Positions 14,359 through 24,091 are shown, counted from the first letter of the stretch. The stretch: 32,278 nucleotides of DNA from an uncultured Bacilli bacterium (GCA_934098665.1 CAKOOO010000009.1:1-32278), one strand, 5' to 3'. Notes: generated by a model not told the origin, from the letters alone. Made by a program: numbers and translations.

Positions 14359-15980
14359 AGACTAAGGAAAATAAAGAATTAATAATTTATTCGTGTGTTA
14401 TTTCTTTCATAATTGCTTTTATGTTTTGCCTATATGAGCCGATTATAACATATGCACAAAACATAAATGATTTTTGGTTTGATCTAAATTTATTATTTCC
14501 CAAAATTATAATTTTCTTTTTTGCAACTTTTCTATTAATTTTTTTATCTTCTTTATTTTTACTTTTATTATTTAATAAAAATAAAAAAATATATAAGATT
14601 TGTCTAATTGCTGTATTTGTTGTATTTCTAGTATTATATATACAGGGCAATTATTTTATTAATAAGTTACCGGTATTAAATGGTTCAGTTATAGATTATT
14701 CAAAATTTAATTTAGAAAATATTAAAACGTTAATTGTTTTTTTATCTATAGTAATCATGGAAATTATTTTAGTAAAAAAGTTTAGTATTAATAAAACAAT
14801 TAAAATAAATAATTATATTAATATAGCTGTTTTTTCAATGTTATTGGTTTCATTGATAAGTACATTTTTAACTACTGATATATTTCAAAAGAAAAACATT
14901 GTTAGTGCAACTACTAATAATATTAATACAATTTCAAATAATAAAAATATGTTTATTATAATAGCAGATTCAGTGGATTCAAGAATTTTTAAAAGTGTAT
15001 TGGATAGTAATAAAGAATTTAGTAATACATTTGATGATTTTACCTATTATCCAGATACAACATCAGGATATATGTTTACAAGAGATTCAATTCCGTTTAT
15101 CCTTTCTGGTTTTTGGAATGAGGAAAAAGTTGATTTTGTTGATTATTATGTAAATTCATTTGATAATTCAAAACTATTTAAATTGCTTGATAAAAAAGGA
15201 TATCATAAGAATTTTTACGAATACGAAATTTATTCTTCCTCTAAAGTTATAGATAGTTTTGAAAACGTTCAATTGTATTCAAATTCAATTAATGGTATAA
15301 GTCTTTTTAAACAATTTGTAAAGTATGATATGTTTAAATATTTACCATTTATATTAAAAAAGTATTCTAAAATAGAGACTGCCGATTTTAATTTATGTAA
15401 AAATAAAAATGATAGTACTTATTACTCATGGAGTAATAGAGATGTTTATCAAAATTTAGTAAATAATGAAACATTAAACACTATAGATGAAAATTATTTT
15501 CAAATTTTACATTTTGAAGGTGGACATGTACCTTTTGATAATGATGAAAATGTAAATATTATAGATAAGGGAACATATGAACAAAAGGTAACTTCAACTA
15601 TAAAAATAATCGATGCATTTATAAAGAGGCTTAAGAACAATAATTCATTTGATAATTCAATTATATATATAATGGCTGATCATGGAGAAGGAAAAGATAA
15701 TTATAGGCAAAATCCAATGTTATTAATAAAGGGAATTAATGAAAATCATAAATTAGAAATTTCTAATGATGCTGTTTCATATTTGGACTTGATAGATACA
15801 TATGAAATTTTGTTAAACAATGGATTAACAAAAGATTTATTTAAAAATATTCCTAAAAATAGAGATAGACGTGTTTTAAATAATCTTTATACTGAAAGTA
15901 GGATGATTGAATGGATACAATCAGGAAAAGCTTGGGATTTAAATACATTTAACAAAACAGGAGTAGAATTTCATAGATAA
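14355..15980 (+). CDS. Membrane-bound alkaline-phosphatase-fold transferase (sulfatase / phosphoethanolamine or phosphoglycerol transferase superfamily)
   Basis: A 541-residue protein. Five N-terminal transmembrane helices (to about residue 185) are followed by an extracellular catalytic domain. The metal and nucleophile positions match the superfamily: FIIIADS with Asp205 in place of the usual Glu/Asp, FTRDSIP with Thr242 as likely nucleophile (T-x-x-S-x-P as in EptA-type enzymes), GGHVP (His391) and ADHGE (Asp442, His443). Such enzymes move phosphoethanolamine or phosphoglycerol from a lipid donor onto sugars or polymer outside the membrane. The four-base overlap with the nucleotidyltransferase-PLP fusion suggests the two act in one decoration pathway. 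It is not a typical LtaS, whose motif is around GKTS. Confidence 0.75.
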   Translation: MKTKENKELIIYSCVISFIIAFMFCLYEPIITYAQNINDFWFDLNLLFPKIIIFFFATFLLIFLSSLFLLLLFNKNKKIYKICLIAVFVVFLVLYIQGNYFINKLPVLNGSVIDYSKFNLENIKTLIVFLSIVIMEIILVKKFSINKTIKINNYINIAVFSMLLVSLISTFLTTDIFQKKNIVSATTNNINTISNNKNMFIIIADSVDSRIFKSVLDSNKEFSNTFDDFTYYPDTTSGYMFTRDSIPFILSGFWNEEKVDFVDYYVNSFDNSKLFKLLDKKGYHKNFYEYEIYSSSKVIDSFENVQLYSNSINGISLFKQFVKYDMFKYLPFILKKYSKIETADFNLCKNKNDSTYYSWSNRDVYQNLVNNETLNTIDENYFQILHFEGGHVPFDNDENVNIIDKGTYEQKVTSTIKIIDAFIKRLKNNNSFDNSIIYIMADHGEGKDNYRQNPMLLIKGINENHKLEISNDAVSYLDLIDTYEILLNNGLTKDLFKNIPKNRDRRVLNNLYTESRMIEWIQSGKAWDLNTFNKTGVEFHR

Positions 15981-16025
15981 TAGTAAAATATTACTTGAAT
16001 TGTCTTTTTGGAGGGGAAAAATTTT

Positions 16026-16823
16026 ATGAAAAAAATAATTAATAATTTAAAATATGTTTACAAAAAATATTCATTTTTGCTTGAACAACTTGTTGCAAGA
16101 GATTTTAAGGTAAAGTATAAAAGAAGTGTTTTAGGGGTTGTATGGAGCCTTTTATATCCACTTCTTATGATGGCGGTTATGGCTGTAGTTTTTTCTAATG
16201 TCTTTAAATTTTCTACTCCGGGAGTAAGTTATCTTGCGTATTTACTTATAGGACTTACTTATTTTAACTATTTTAGCGAAGCGAGCAATCTTGCAATGAG
16301 TAGCGTGGTAGGAAACTTTAGTTTAATTAATAAAGTTTATATACCAAAGTATATTTTCCCACTTTCAAAGTGCCTTTTCGTAGGAATTAACTTTTTACTT
16401 ACTTTAATACCACTTTATATTGTCATAATTGCTACAAGAACTGGACTATGCTGGCAACACATATTACTTCCTTACTCATTTATTTGTTTATTTTTGTTTA
16501 CTGTTGGAATGGGTTTTATATTATCAACAATATCAGTTTTTTTAAGAGATATGTTTTATATTTATGGTATTATATTAACTATATGGACATATTTAACACC
16601 AGTTATGTATGATATAAAAATAATTTCTAGTCCGGCATTACAATTTATTATGAAATTTAATCCAATGTATCAATTTATTAACTTTGCAAGAAGTATAATT
16701 TTATATAAATATACTCCAACTTTAGGACAATTTGCTGGTTGTGGAGTATCTGCGTTAATTATTTTCTTGCTTGGAATATTTATCTTTAAGAAAAAACAAG
16801 ATAAATTCATTTATTATGTTTAA
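16026..16823 (+). CDS. tagG: Teichoic acid/polysaccharide ABC exporter, permease
   Basis: A 265-residue ABC-2-type permease. The amphipathic N-terminus LVARDFKVKYKRSVLGVVWSLLYP is the hallmark of TagG/RfbA/Wzm proteins, and six membrane segments follow. With TagH it moves the finished undecaprenyl-linked polymer to the outer face. A TTG at 16008 is in frame, but it lies in the ribosome site GGAGGGG, so the ATG at 16026 is the start. The ATPase gene follows after ten bases. Confidence 0.9.
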   Translation: MKKIINNLKYVYKKYSFLLEQLVARDFKVKYKRSVLGVVWSLLYPLLMMAVMAVVFSNVFKFSTPGVSYLAYLLIGLTYFNYFSEASNLAMSSVVGNFSLINKVYIPKYIFPLSKCLFVGINFLLTLIPLYIVIIATRTGLCWQHILLPYSFICLFLFTVGMGFILSTISVFLRDMFYIYGIILTIWTYLTPVMYDIKIISSPALQFIMKFNPMYQFINFARSIILYKYTPTLGQFAGCGVSALIIFLLGIFIFKKKQDKFIYYV

Positions 16824-16833
16824 GGAGGTATTT

Positions 16834-17583
16834 ATGGAAAAAGAAAATATGATAGATATAGATAATGTTTCCATGAAATTTAACCTTGGAATAGAGAAAG
16901 GCTTTTCTTTAAAACAATGGTTTGTTGATATCGGTAAACATAAAAAGAAAGTAAAAAATGAATTTTGGGCGCTTAAAAATATTAAAGTAAAAATAAAAAA
17001 AGGTGAAGTTGTTGGATTTATTGGTTCAAACGGCGCAGGAAAATCTACACTTTTAAAAGTTGTGGCAGGTGTTATGAAACCCACTGAGGGAAAAGTTAAT
17101 GTTTATGGTAATATTTGTCCTATGATTGAACTTGGTGCAGGATTTGATTCACAACTTACCGCAAGGGAAAATATTTATTTAAATGGTGCAGTAATGGGAT
17201 ATTCAAAAGAGCTTATTGATTTAAAATTTGATGAAATTGTTGAATTTTCAGAATTAAAAGACTTTTTGGATGTACCAGTTCAAAACTTTTCATCAGGAAT
17301 GGTTGCAAGGCTAGCATTTTCAATAGCAACAATAGTTGATCCAGAGATACTTATAGTAGATGAAATACTTTCAGTTGGTGATATTGCATTTCAAGCTAAA
17401 AGTGAAAAAAAGATGATGGAAATGATCGGAGGAGGTACCACAGTACTATTTGTATCACATTCGCTTTCTCAAATAAAAAAATTATGTGATAAAGTTGTAT
17501 GGATAGAACATGGGGTTGTCCAAAAAATAGGTGGCAAAGAAGTGTGTAATGAATATTTAAAATTTATGGAAAGAAAGAAGTAG
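16834..17583 (+). CDS. tagH: Teichoic acid/polysaccharide ABC exporter, ATP-binding subunit
   Basis: A 249-residue ATPase of the TagH/Wzt family. Walker A is GSNGAGKST, the signature is FSSGMVARLAFS, Walker B is ILIVDEILSVGD, and the H-loop is FVSHS. The family-typical insert before Walker A (SLKQWFVDIGKHKKKVKNEFWALKN) is present, as is IELGAGFDSQLTARENIYLNG. It lacks the long C-terminal extension of B. subtilis TagH and the carbohydrate-binding domain of some Wzt proteins. The start at 16834 is set by AAGGAGG at 16822-16828. Upstream in-frame codons from 16771 overlap the permease gene and are not used. Confidence 0.92.
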   Translation: MEKENMIDIDNVSMKFNLGIEKGFSLKQWFVDIGKHKKKVKNEFWALKNIKVKIKKGEVVGFIGSNGAGKSTLLKVVAGVMKPTEGKVNVYGNICPMIELGAGFDSQLTARENIYLNGAVMGYSKELIDLKFDEIVEFSELKDFLDVPVQNFSSGMVARLAFSIATIVDPEILIVDEILSVGDIAFQAKSEKKMMEMIGGGTTVLFVSHSLSQIKKLCDKVVWIEHGVVQKIGGKEVCNEYLKFMERKK

Positions 17584-17591
17584 GTGTAGTA

Positions 17592-20156
17592 ATGAATTTA
17601 ATAAATAAAAAATGGATTGTTAAGGGAAAAGCAAAAGTTAAATATTATGATAATAAATTAGAAGTTAAAAATACTAGTAACAAGCATTCCTTAGTTTTTT
17701 TACCAACATTTTTCAAAAAGACTTCCTCAAAAAAATTAATAGTAAAATTTGATGGTATTTGTAAAAAAGGTAATGCCACTTTTTTAGAATTTATAAATAG
17801 AAAAAAACAAATTATTTCAAGGTTTAATTTAGGTATTTCTTCAGTTATTGTTGAAGGTAATTTTAAATATTATATGGTTGTTTTATATGTACCGGCTCAA
17901 TCCGATACCATTATTAGTCATATTGATTTTGATTATAAAGATTATGAAATTAATTACGATGAATTTAATGGTGATACTTTAGTCGTTACACCTGGCTATC
18001 CCTCAGAGGATAATAAGTACAATTGTGCATTTATACACACTAGAGTGCAAGCTTATAGAAAATTAAATTGGAATATTGATGTAGTAAAAATTAATGCTGT
18101 TTCAAACTATGGAAAATATAATTACCATGGTATTGATGTTTATACTGGAAATTTCTATTTTTTAAGAACCTTACTTCAAAAGAAACATTATAAAAAAATA
18201 CTAATCCATTTTTTTGATAATAATTATGCAAACGTTTTAGAAAGTGTTGATTTAAGTAATACACTATTATATTTCTTTTTACATGGAGCTGAAACTTTAT
18301 ATTGGGATTATCCAAAATACGCTAGTCATTACTTTTGTGAGCCACTTCAAATTGATGATGCAATGAGAAAAGAATTTGCTATAAAAGATTTTTATATTAA
18401 AAAATATGCCGCAATGCCTAATACAAAATGGTGTTTTGTTACAGAGTGGACAAAAAAAAGATGTGAACAACTTTTAAATATCAAATTTGATAATTATGAA
18501 ATTATTCCTTGTCTAATTGATACAGATTTATTTAAGTATGAAGACAAAAATCCTGAATTAAGAAAAAAAATCTTTGTTATAAGAAAATTTGATGACTTAA
18601 ATTCTTATTCACTTGATACTGTTGTTAGAATCATTTTAGAATTAAGCAGAAGATCATTTTTTGATGATTTGGAAATTGACATTTATGGTAGTGGCTCATT
18701 ACATGAATTAATCTTAGAACCTTTAAGAGAATTTAAAAACATTCATATTTTTGATAAATTTTTAAGTCATGATGAAATTAGAAAAGTTCATTTAACTCAT
18801 GGTATTGGTTTATTTCCAACAAGATTTGATTCACAAGCAGTTTCATCTTGTGAAGCATGTGCCTCTGGATGTGCAGTTATTACGTCAAATATTGACGGAG
18901 TTAAACAATTTATTCCAGAAGATTTAGGTGTTTTATGTGACGTAGAAAACTACATAGAGTATGCTGATGTTATAGAAAAAATGTATTATGATTCTGATTA
19001 TTTTAAAAAAGTTGCTAAAGCAGAAAGTAAATCTGTATCAGAAAAATATTGTTTTAAGCAGACTATTGAAAAAGAAATTAATATGTATTTAAAATATAAA
19101 TATATACCACTTAGTTTTGAAAAAATATATAAACCCGTTTTAAGCGTTATTATTCCATCATATAATGTTGCTCAATTTTTAAAAAATACTGTTTATTCTA
19201 TTATGGACCAAAGAAATGCAAACAAAATTGAAGTATTGATAGTAAATGATGGTTCTAAAGATGACACAGCTGAAATTGCGAAAAAATTAGTAAAACAGTA
19301 TACATATAACGGTCATGAACTTGTAAAATTAATTGATAAAGAAAATGGTGGACATGGCTCTACAATTAATATTGGAGTGCAAGAAGCCAAAGGAAAATAT
19401 GTTAAAATAATAGATGGTGATGATACAGTTGATTCCGAACAATTTGCAAAATTGATTGACATTCTTGAAAAGGAAGATTCGGATATTATCTTAAATAACT
19501 ATATTGAGGATTTTGCAAAAGATAATGTTGCTAATATAAAAAAAATATATACGCATTTAAAACCAGGAATAAAATACAAATTTGATGATTTATGTTACGA
19601 GCAATATGGTTTTACTTCTTGGGGACCAATACTGTCTTGTTCAAGTTACAAAACTGAAATGTTAAAAAATAGTAAATATAAACTTTTAGAAAAAACATTC
19701 TATGTTGATATGCAACTTAATACTTATGTTGCAATTTTATGTGATACAATTACGTATTATGATTTAAATATATATAGATATTTTTTAGGAAGAGATGGAC
19801 AATCTGTTTCAAGAAATTCTTATAGAAAAAATTATAAACATCACGAAAATGTATGTTTCGCAATGTTGGAAGCATACTATGATATGTATGATAAAATTTC
19901 AAAAAATAAACAAATATATATAAAAAATAAATTAATAATTCCAATGTTATATACACAATATTACATATGTATTAATTATCATAAAAGCAGTTTACCTTTC
20001 AATGAGTTTGATAATAGATTAAAAAAATATTCAGAATTTTATAACCATCCTTGGGTTGTATCTAAAACAACAAAATTCCATAGATTTACGTTTGGACTAT
20101 TAATATGGAGCAATCCAGCAATTGTTAAAGTGAAAAATTTAATTAAAAGAAAGTAG
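17592..20156 (+). CDS. Three-part glycosyltransferase: N-terminal beta region, GT4 and GT2 domains
   Basis: An 854-residue protein without membrane segments. Residues 1 to about 125 are a beta-rich region (short strands, KKLIVKFDGICKKGNATFLEF) that may bind carbohydrate. Residues about 130-500 are a GT-B glycosyltransferase of the GT4 type: VVTPGYPS, IPCLIDTDLF, DIYGSGSL, then FPTRFDSQAVSSCEACASGCAVITS, which contains the E-x7-type donor motif. Residues about 512-750 are a GT2 GT-A domain: SVIIPSYNVAQFLKNTVYSI, VLIVNDGSKDDT, and IDGDDTVD at about 605-612, with the Asp pair that binds metal and nucleotide sugar. The protein could add two different sugars in one repeat unit. It follows tagH by eight bases. 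The acceptor and sugars cannot be told. Confidence 0.85.
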   Translation: MNLINKKWIVKGKAKVKYYDNKLEVKNTSNKHSLVFLPTFFKKTSSKKLIVKFDGICKKGNATFLEFINRKKQIISRFNLGISSVIVEGNFKYYMVVLYVPAQSDTIISHIDFDYKDYEINYDEFNGDTLVVTPGYPSEDNKYNCAFIHTRVQAYRKLNWNIDVVKINAVSNYGKYNYHGIDVYTGNFYFLRTLLQKKHYKKILIHFFDNNYANVLESVDLSNTLLYFFLHGAETLYWDYPKYASHYFCEPLQIDDAMRKEFAIKDFYIKKYAAMPNTKWCFVTEWTKKRCEQLLNIKFDNYEIIPCLIDTDLFKYEDKNPELRKKIFVIRKFDDLNSYSLDTVVRIILELSRRSFFDDLEIDIYGSGSLHELILEPLREFKNIHIFDKFLSHDEIRKVHLTHGIGLFPTRFDSQAVSSCEACASGCAVITSNIDGVKQFIPEDLGVLCDVENYIEYADVIEKMYYDSDYFKKVAKAESKSVSEKYCFKQTIEKEINMYLKYKYIPLSFEKIYKPVLSVIIPSYNVAQFLKNTVYSIMDQRNANKIEVLIVNDGSKDDTAEIAKKLVKQYTYNGHELVKLIDKENGGHGSTINIGVQEAKGKYVKIIDGDDTVDSEQFAKLIDILEKEDSDIILNNYIEDFAKDNVANIKKIYTHLKPGIKYKFDDLCYEQYGFTSWGPILSCSSYKTEMLKNSKYKLLEKTFYVDMQLNTYVAILCDTITYYDLNIYRYFLGRDGQSVSRNSYRKNYKHHENVCFAMLEAYYDMYDKISKNKQIYIKNKLIIPMLYTQYYICINYHKSSLPFNEFDNRLKKYSEFYNHPWVVSKTTKFHRFTFGLLIWSNPAIVKVKNLIKRK

Positions 20157-20157
20157 T

Positions 20158-21432
20158 GTGAAAAATATGAAGACTAAATATCTAATTATTGGTGCCGGTA
20201 TATCTGGGCTAACTTTTGCAAGTTATTGTAAAGATAATTATTTAATTATCGAAAAAGAAAGTGAAGTCGGAGGTTATTGTAAGACTCATTATACTAAAGA
20301 TTATATATGGGATTATGCTGGTCATTTCTTTCATTTTAAAACTGATGAATTTAGGAAAAAATTTATTGATATTTTAGATAAAAATGACTTTGTTACCCAA
20401 GATAAAAAAACATTTATTTATTTTGATGATAAGTTAATTGATTTTCCTTTTCAAACACATATTCATGAACTTTCTAAAGATAAATTTATAGACTGTCTAT
20501 ATGATTTATTTAATAAGGAAGAAAAAGAAGATTATGATAATTTTTTAGATATGCTTTATGGTAAATTTGGTAAATCAATTACAGAAATGTTTTTAAAACC
20601 TTATAATGAAAAGTTATATGCCGTAGATTTAACTAAACTTGATAAGGATGCTATGGGAAGATTTTTTCCTTATGCAGATGTCAAAGCAATAATTAATAAC
20701 ATGAAGAAAAATGAGGTTAATTCATATAATAATACGTTCATGTATCCAAAAAAGGGTGCACAAGTTATTATTGATGTTTTAATGAAGGATATTGATAAAA
20801 ATAAAATATTATTAAATTCAAAAATAGAAAGTGTTAATTTAGATGAAAAGAAAGTTAAACTTGCTGATGGAACAGAAATTTACTATGAGTATTTAATTAA
20901 TTCAATGCCATTTGATAAATTCTTAAAACTTACAAATAATAGTGAATACATTGATTTTAGTGATAAATTAACATATAACAAAGTTTTGGTATTTAATTTA
21001 GGGTTTAATAAAAAATCAAAATATAATGACCATCATTGGTTGTATTTCCCTGATAAAAATATAAATTTTTATAGAGTTGGTTTTTATGATAATATTTTAG
21101 GTGCAGATAAATTAAGTATGTATATTGAAATTGGTTATTCAAAAGATAGTGTTATAACTGATGAAGATATAAATAAGCAATTAGGATTAACTTTAGATAA
21201 TTTGAAAAAGTGTGGAATAATAGATGACTCATTTACTTTAGAGGCTTATGAAAGTATTGTTATGGACCCAGCATACGTACATATTGATGCTAAAAATGAT
21301 TTAAAAGTTAGAGAAATAATGAAAAATTTAGCAAATAAAAATGTTTATAGTGTTGGAAGATATGGTGCATGGACATATTGCTCTATGGAAGACTGCATGG
21401 TTGAAGCAAAAAAATTATCAGAAAAAATATAA
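20158..21432 (+). CDS. FAD-dependent oxidoreductase, UDP-galactopyranose mutase-like
   Basis: A 424-residue flavoprotein. The Rossmann FAD motif YLIIGAGISGLTFASYC is at the N-terminus, with the ribose-binding Glu in LIIEKESEVGGYCKTH. WDYAGHFFHFKTDEF and the C-terminal SVGRYGAWTYCSMEDCM, which covers the isoalloxazine, are typical of COG1232/UDP-Galp-mutase-like proteins in polysaccharide clusters. Some of these convert UDP-galactopyranose to the furanose form; others are of unknown reaction. It differs from classical Glf, so the substrate is uncertain. galE downstream could supply UDP-Gal. The start may be the GTG at 20158 or the ATG at 20167; both follow the previous stop so closely that coupling is likely. 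Confidence 0.78.
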   Translation: MKNMKTKYLIIGAGISGLTFASYCKDNYLIIEKESEVGGYCKTHYTKDYIWDYAGHFFHFKTDEFRKKFIDILDKNDFVTQDKKTFIYFDDKLIDFPFQTHIHELSKDKFIDCLYDLFNKEEKEDYDNFLDMLYGKFGKSITEMFLKPYNEKLYAVDLTKLDKDAMGRFFPYADVKAIINNMKKNEVNSYNNTFMYPKKGAQVIIDVLMKDIDKNKILLNSKIESVNLDEKKVKLADGTEIYYEYLINSMPFDKFLKLTNNSEYIDFSDKLTYNKVLVFNLGFNKKSKYNDHHWLYFPDKNINFYRVGFYDNILGADKLSMYIEIGYSKDSVITDEDINKQLGLTLDNLKKCGIIDDSFTLEAYESIVMDPAYVHIDAKNDLKVREIMKNLANKNVYSVGRYGAWTYCSMEDCMVEAKKLSEKI

Positions 21433-21441
21433 TGAGGTGCT

Positions 21442-22926
21442 ATGAAATTAATAAAAAATATAGATTTTATTATAGAAAAATTAAATGATTTAGATAATAG
21501 TTTTAAAAATTATCATGATGAATATAATAGTTTAAAAAAAGATGTTAAACAAGGTCAAAAAGATTTAGACAATTCAATTAAAGATATAAAAACTGAATTA
21601 TTAACTTTAAAAACAGAATCTAAAAAGTATGATGACCTTAATAATAAATTAATTTCGACACAAACGGAACTTAATAATAAACTAGATTTGCTACAAACAG
21701 AACTTAATAATGTAAAAAGTTTAAATGAATTATTATTTAATAATATTCAAATTGAAAAAAAATATACGAATTTTGAAATGTTAACTTTAGATAGTAATGT
21801 TACTAAAAAAAGAGTATTGTTAGTGGGGTTTTATGGTGCTCCAAATTTAGGAGATGAATTAATGCTTGAGGTTCTTGTCTCTAAATTAAAAAAATTAGAT
21901 AATATTGATTTAACGGTAATGCTTTCTGAAAATAGAGATTATGATATTACAAAATATCCTAATTTTAAAATTATTCATTACCCTAAAAGTATTTTAGATA
22001 TAAACATTCTAGCAAATTACTTTGATACAGTTATTTTTGGCGGTGGAGCCCTTTTAGATGATCATGACTATAACTATTATAATAATCAACTTACTCTTTC
22101 AAATTTTTTAATAAATATTTGTTATAGAATGATACAATTTAATAAACAAACAATTTTATATGGACTAAGTACTAGTAATACTTTTTCAAATGAAGAGTAT
22201 TTAGTTAAACTAGATTATATTTTTAAAAATTGTACATATATATCTCTTCGTGATACTAATAGTTTAGAAGTATTAAAAAAATATAATATTGATGTTTCAA
22301 AAGTTAAAATAGTTGATGATTTGGTTTTCTCTTGTAATTATAAAGATTTTGAACATAAAAATACTCATGAGCTATGCATTGGAGTTAATTATATTTGCAC
22401 GGAAGATAGTTTTAATTTAATAAAAAGTAATTTAGAAAAAATAATTGAATATTTAAATAAAAATAAAATTAAGTATAAAATATTATTACTTCCATTTTAT
22501 GAATATTGCAATAATGATACTTCTTATTATAAAAAATTAATGATAGAGTTAAATGATAATAATATTACTATTGCAAATAGTATGTATTCTTTTAAGAATG
22601 TATGTGATGTTTTAAAAAATGTTGATGTTGCTATTTCAATGAGATATCATGGAACGTTATTATTTAATTTATTTGGTATACCAAATATTAATATTTTATA
22701 TGATATTCACAGACATTATAATAATAAAATCAAGTATTTATATGATAATTATAAATTTGAAAAAAATCAAGTGTTGTTTTCAAACTTAAATGACGATAAT
22801 TTTATTAACATATTTAATAAAGTTATTAATGAAAAACGAATTAAAGTTAACAAAGAATATTATGATAATTCAAATAAGAATTTAGATGAAATATTAAATA
22901 TTATAAAAACGGAAAAAAATGATTAA
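21442..22926 (+). CDS. Polysaccharide pyruvyl transferase-family protein with N-terminal coiled coil
   Basis: A 494-residue protein. Residues about 5-105 form a charged coiled coil with heptad-like Leu/Ile spacing and near-repeats of TELNNKLDLLQTELNNVK. The family domain starts at KKRVLLVGFYGAPNLGDELM (about residue 127), continues with DTVIFGGGALLDDHDY, and ends with the SMRYHGTLLFNLFGIPNI motif of the CsaB/WcaK group. These enzymes add a pyruvyl ketal to a sugar (ManNAc in CsaB substrates), which gives a negative charge and a docking site for SLH proteins. The coiled coil is an unusual addition and may make dimers or dock onto another cluster enzyme. The last eight bases overlap mnaA. Confidence 0.8.
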   Translation: MKLIKNIDFIIEKLNDLDNSFKNYHDEYNSLKKDVKQGQKDLDNSIKDIKTELLTLKTESKKYDDLNNKLISTQTELNNKLDLLQTELNNVKSLNELLFNNIQIEKKYTNFEMLTLDSNVTKKRVLLVGFYGAPNLGDELMLEVLVSKLKKLDNIDLTVMLSENRDYDITKYPNFKIIHYPKSILDINILANYFDTVIFGGGALLDDHDYNYYNNQLTLSNFLINICYRMIQFNKQTILYGLSTSNTFSNEEYLVKLDYIFKNCTYISLRDTNSLEVLKKYNIDVSKVKIVDDLVFSCNYKDFEHKNTHELCIGVNYICTEDSFNLIKSNLEKIIEYLNKNKIKYKILLLPFYEYCNNDTSYYKKLMIELNDNNITIANSMYSFKNVCDVLKNVDVAISMRYHGTLLFNLFGIPNINILYDIHRHYNNKIKYLYDNYKFEKNQVLFSNLNDDNFINIFNKVINEKRIKVNKEYYDNSNKNLDEILNIIKTEKND

Positions 22927-24025
22927 AGTAATAAGTATATTTGGAACAAGACCTGAGGCTATTAAAATGGCTCCCCTTGTTAAAGAATTAGAAAAAAGAA
23001 AAGAGATAAAAAGCATTGTTGTAGTAACAGCACAACATAGACAAATGCTTGATAGCGTTTTAGAAACATTTAATATTAAACCAAATTATGATTTAAATAT
23101 TATGAAACAAGGTCAAACTTTAGGAGATATTACCACAAGAGCATTAACTGGTCTTGAAGAAGTTATTAAAAAAGAAAACCCAGATATTGTACTTGTTCAT
23201 GGAGATACTACAACAACTTTTGCAGGTGCTTTAGCGGCATTTTATAATAGCACTTCAATTGGGCATGTAGAGGCAGGACTAAGAACATATGATAAATATT
23301 CTCCATATCCTGAAGAAATGAATAGACAAATGGTAGACTGCATGAGTGATATGTATTTTGCTCCAACTTTAATGAGTAAAGAAAATCTTTTAAAAGAGGG
23401 TAAAGATGAAAGTAAAATATATGTTACTGGAAATACCGCTATTGATGCAATGGCTACAACAGTGGATGAAAATTATACACATAAAGAACTTGAGTGGATT
23501 AAACCTAATGAAAAAATGATACTTCTTACAGCTCATCGTAGAGAAAATTTAGGTGATCCTATGAGAAATATTTTTAAGGCTGTAAAAAAAATAACCGATG
23601 AATTTAATGATGTAAAAGTAATATATCCAATTCATTTAAATCCAAAGGTTAGAGAAATTGCAAATGAAATATTTAAGGGTGATGATAAAGTTCATTTAAT
23701 AGAACCTCTTGAGGTGTTTGATTTTCATAATTTTCAAAATAAAAGTTATATAATTTTAACAGATAGTGGTGGTATTCAAGAAGAGGCTCCATCACTTGGA
23801 AAACCAGTTTTAGTTTTAAGGGATACAACAGAGCGTCCCGAAGGAATTAAAGCAGGTACTTTAAAACTTGTTGGAACAGATGAAGAAACAATATATAATG
23901 AAACTAAAAGATTATTAACTGATAAAAAAGAATATGAAAAAATGAGTAAAGCATCAAATCCTTATGGAGATGGACATGCATCAGAAAAAATAGTTGATGC
24001 AATTATAGAAAAGTTTAAAAATTAG
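22919..24025 (+). CDS. mnaA: UDP-N-acetylglucosamine 2-epimerase (non-hydrolysing)
   Basis: A 368-residue WecB/MnaA enzyme that converts UDP-GlcNAc to UDP-ManNAc, the donor for TagA. Family motifs are clear: FGTRPEAIKMAPLV, TAQHRQMLD, VHGDTTTTFAGALAAF, HVEAGLRTYDKYSPYPEEMNR, TAHRRENLG and TDSGGIQEEAPSLGKPVLVLRDTTERPEG. The length is normal. It overlaps the pyruvyltransferase-like gene by eight bases and closes the long operon; a hairpin terminator follows. Confidence 0.96.
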   Translation: MIKVISIFGTRPEAIKMAPLVKELEKRKEIKSIVVVTAQHRQMLDSVLETFNIKPNYDLNIMKQGQTLGDITTRALTGLEEVIKKENPDIVLVHGDTTTTFAGALAAFYNSTSIGHVEAGLRTYDKYSPYPEEMNRQMVDCMSDMYFAPTLMSKENLLKEGKDESKIYVTGNTAIDAMATTVDENYTHKELEWIKPNEKMILLTAHRRENLGDPMRNIFKAVKKITDEFNDVKVIYPIHLNPKVREIANEIFKGDDKVHLIEPLEVFDFHNFQNKSYIILTDSGGIQEEAPSLGKPVLVLRDTTERPEGIKAGTLKLVGTDEETIYNETKRLLTDKKEYEKMSKASNPYGDGHASEKIVDAIIEKFKN

Positions 24026-24051
24026 TATCAAATTATTGGTACTTTTTTTTT
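24024..24051 (+). terminator. Rho-independent terminator after mnaA
   Basis: An eight-base-pair stem (24024-24031 with 24036-24043, one T-G pair) has tetraloop ATTA and a run of T. The left arm overlaps the stop codon, and the promoter of the next unit follows at once. Confidence 0.85.
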
Positions 24052-24055
24052 ATCA

Positions 24056-24064
24056 TGTTATAAT
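24056..24064 (+). promoter_or_regulatory. Extended -10 promoter of the GT4-tagA-deacetylase unit
   Basis: TG-T-TATAAT at 24056-24064, a perfect extended -10, directly after the terminator. The ribosome site AAGGAG (24081-24086) sits before the ATG at 24092. Confidence 0.75.
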
Positions 24065-24091
24065 TGTGTTAGCAGTATATAAGGAGATAAA

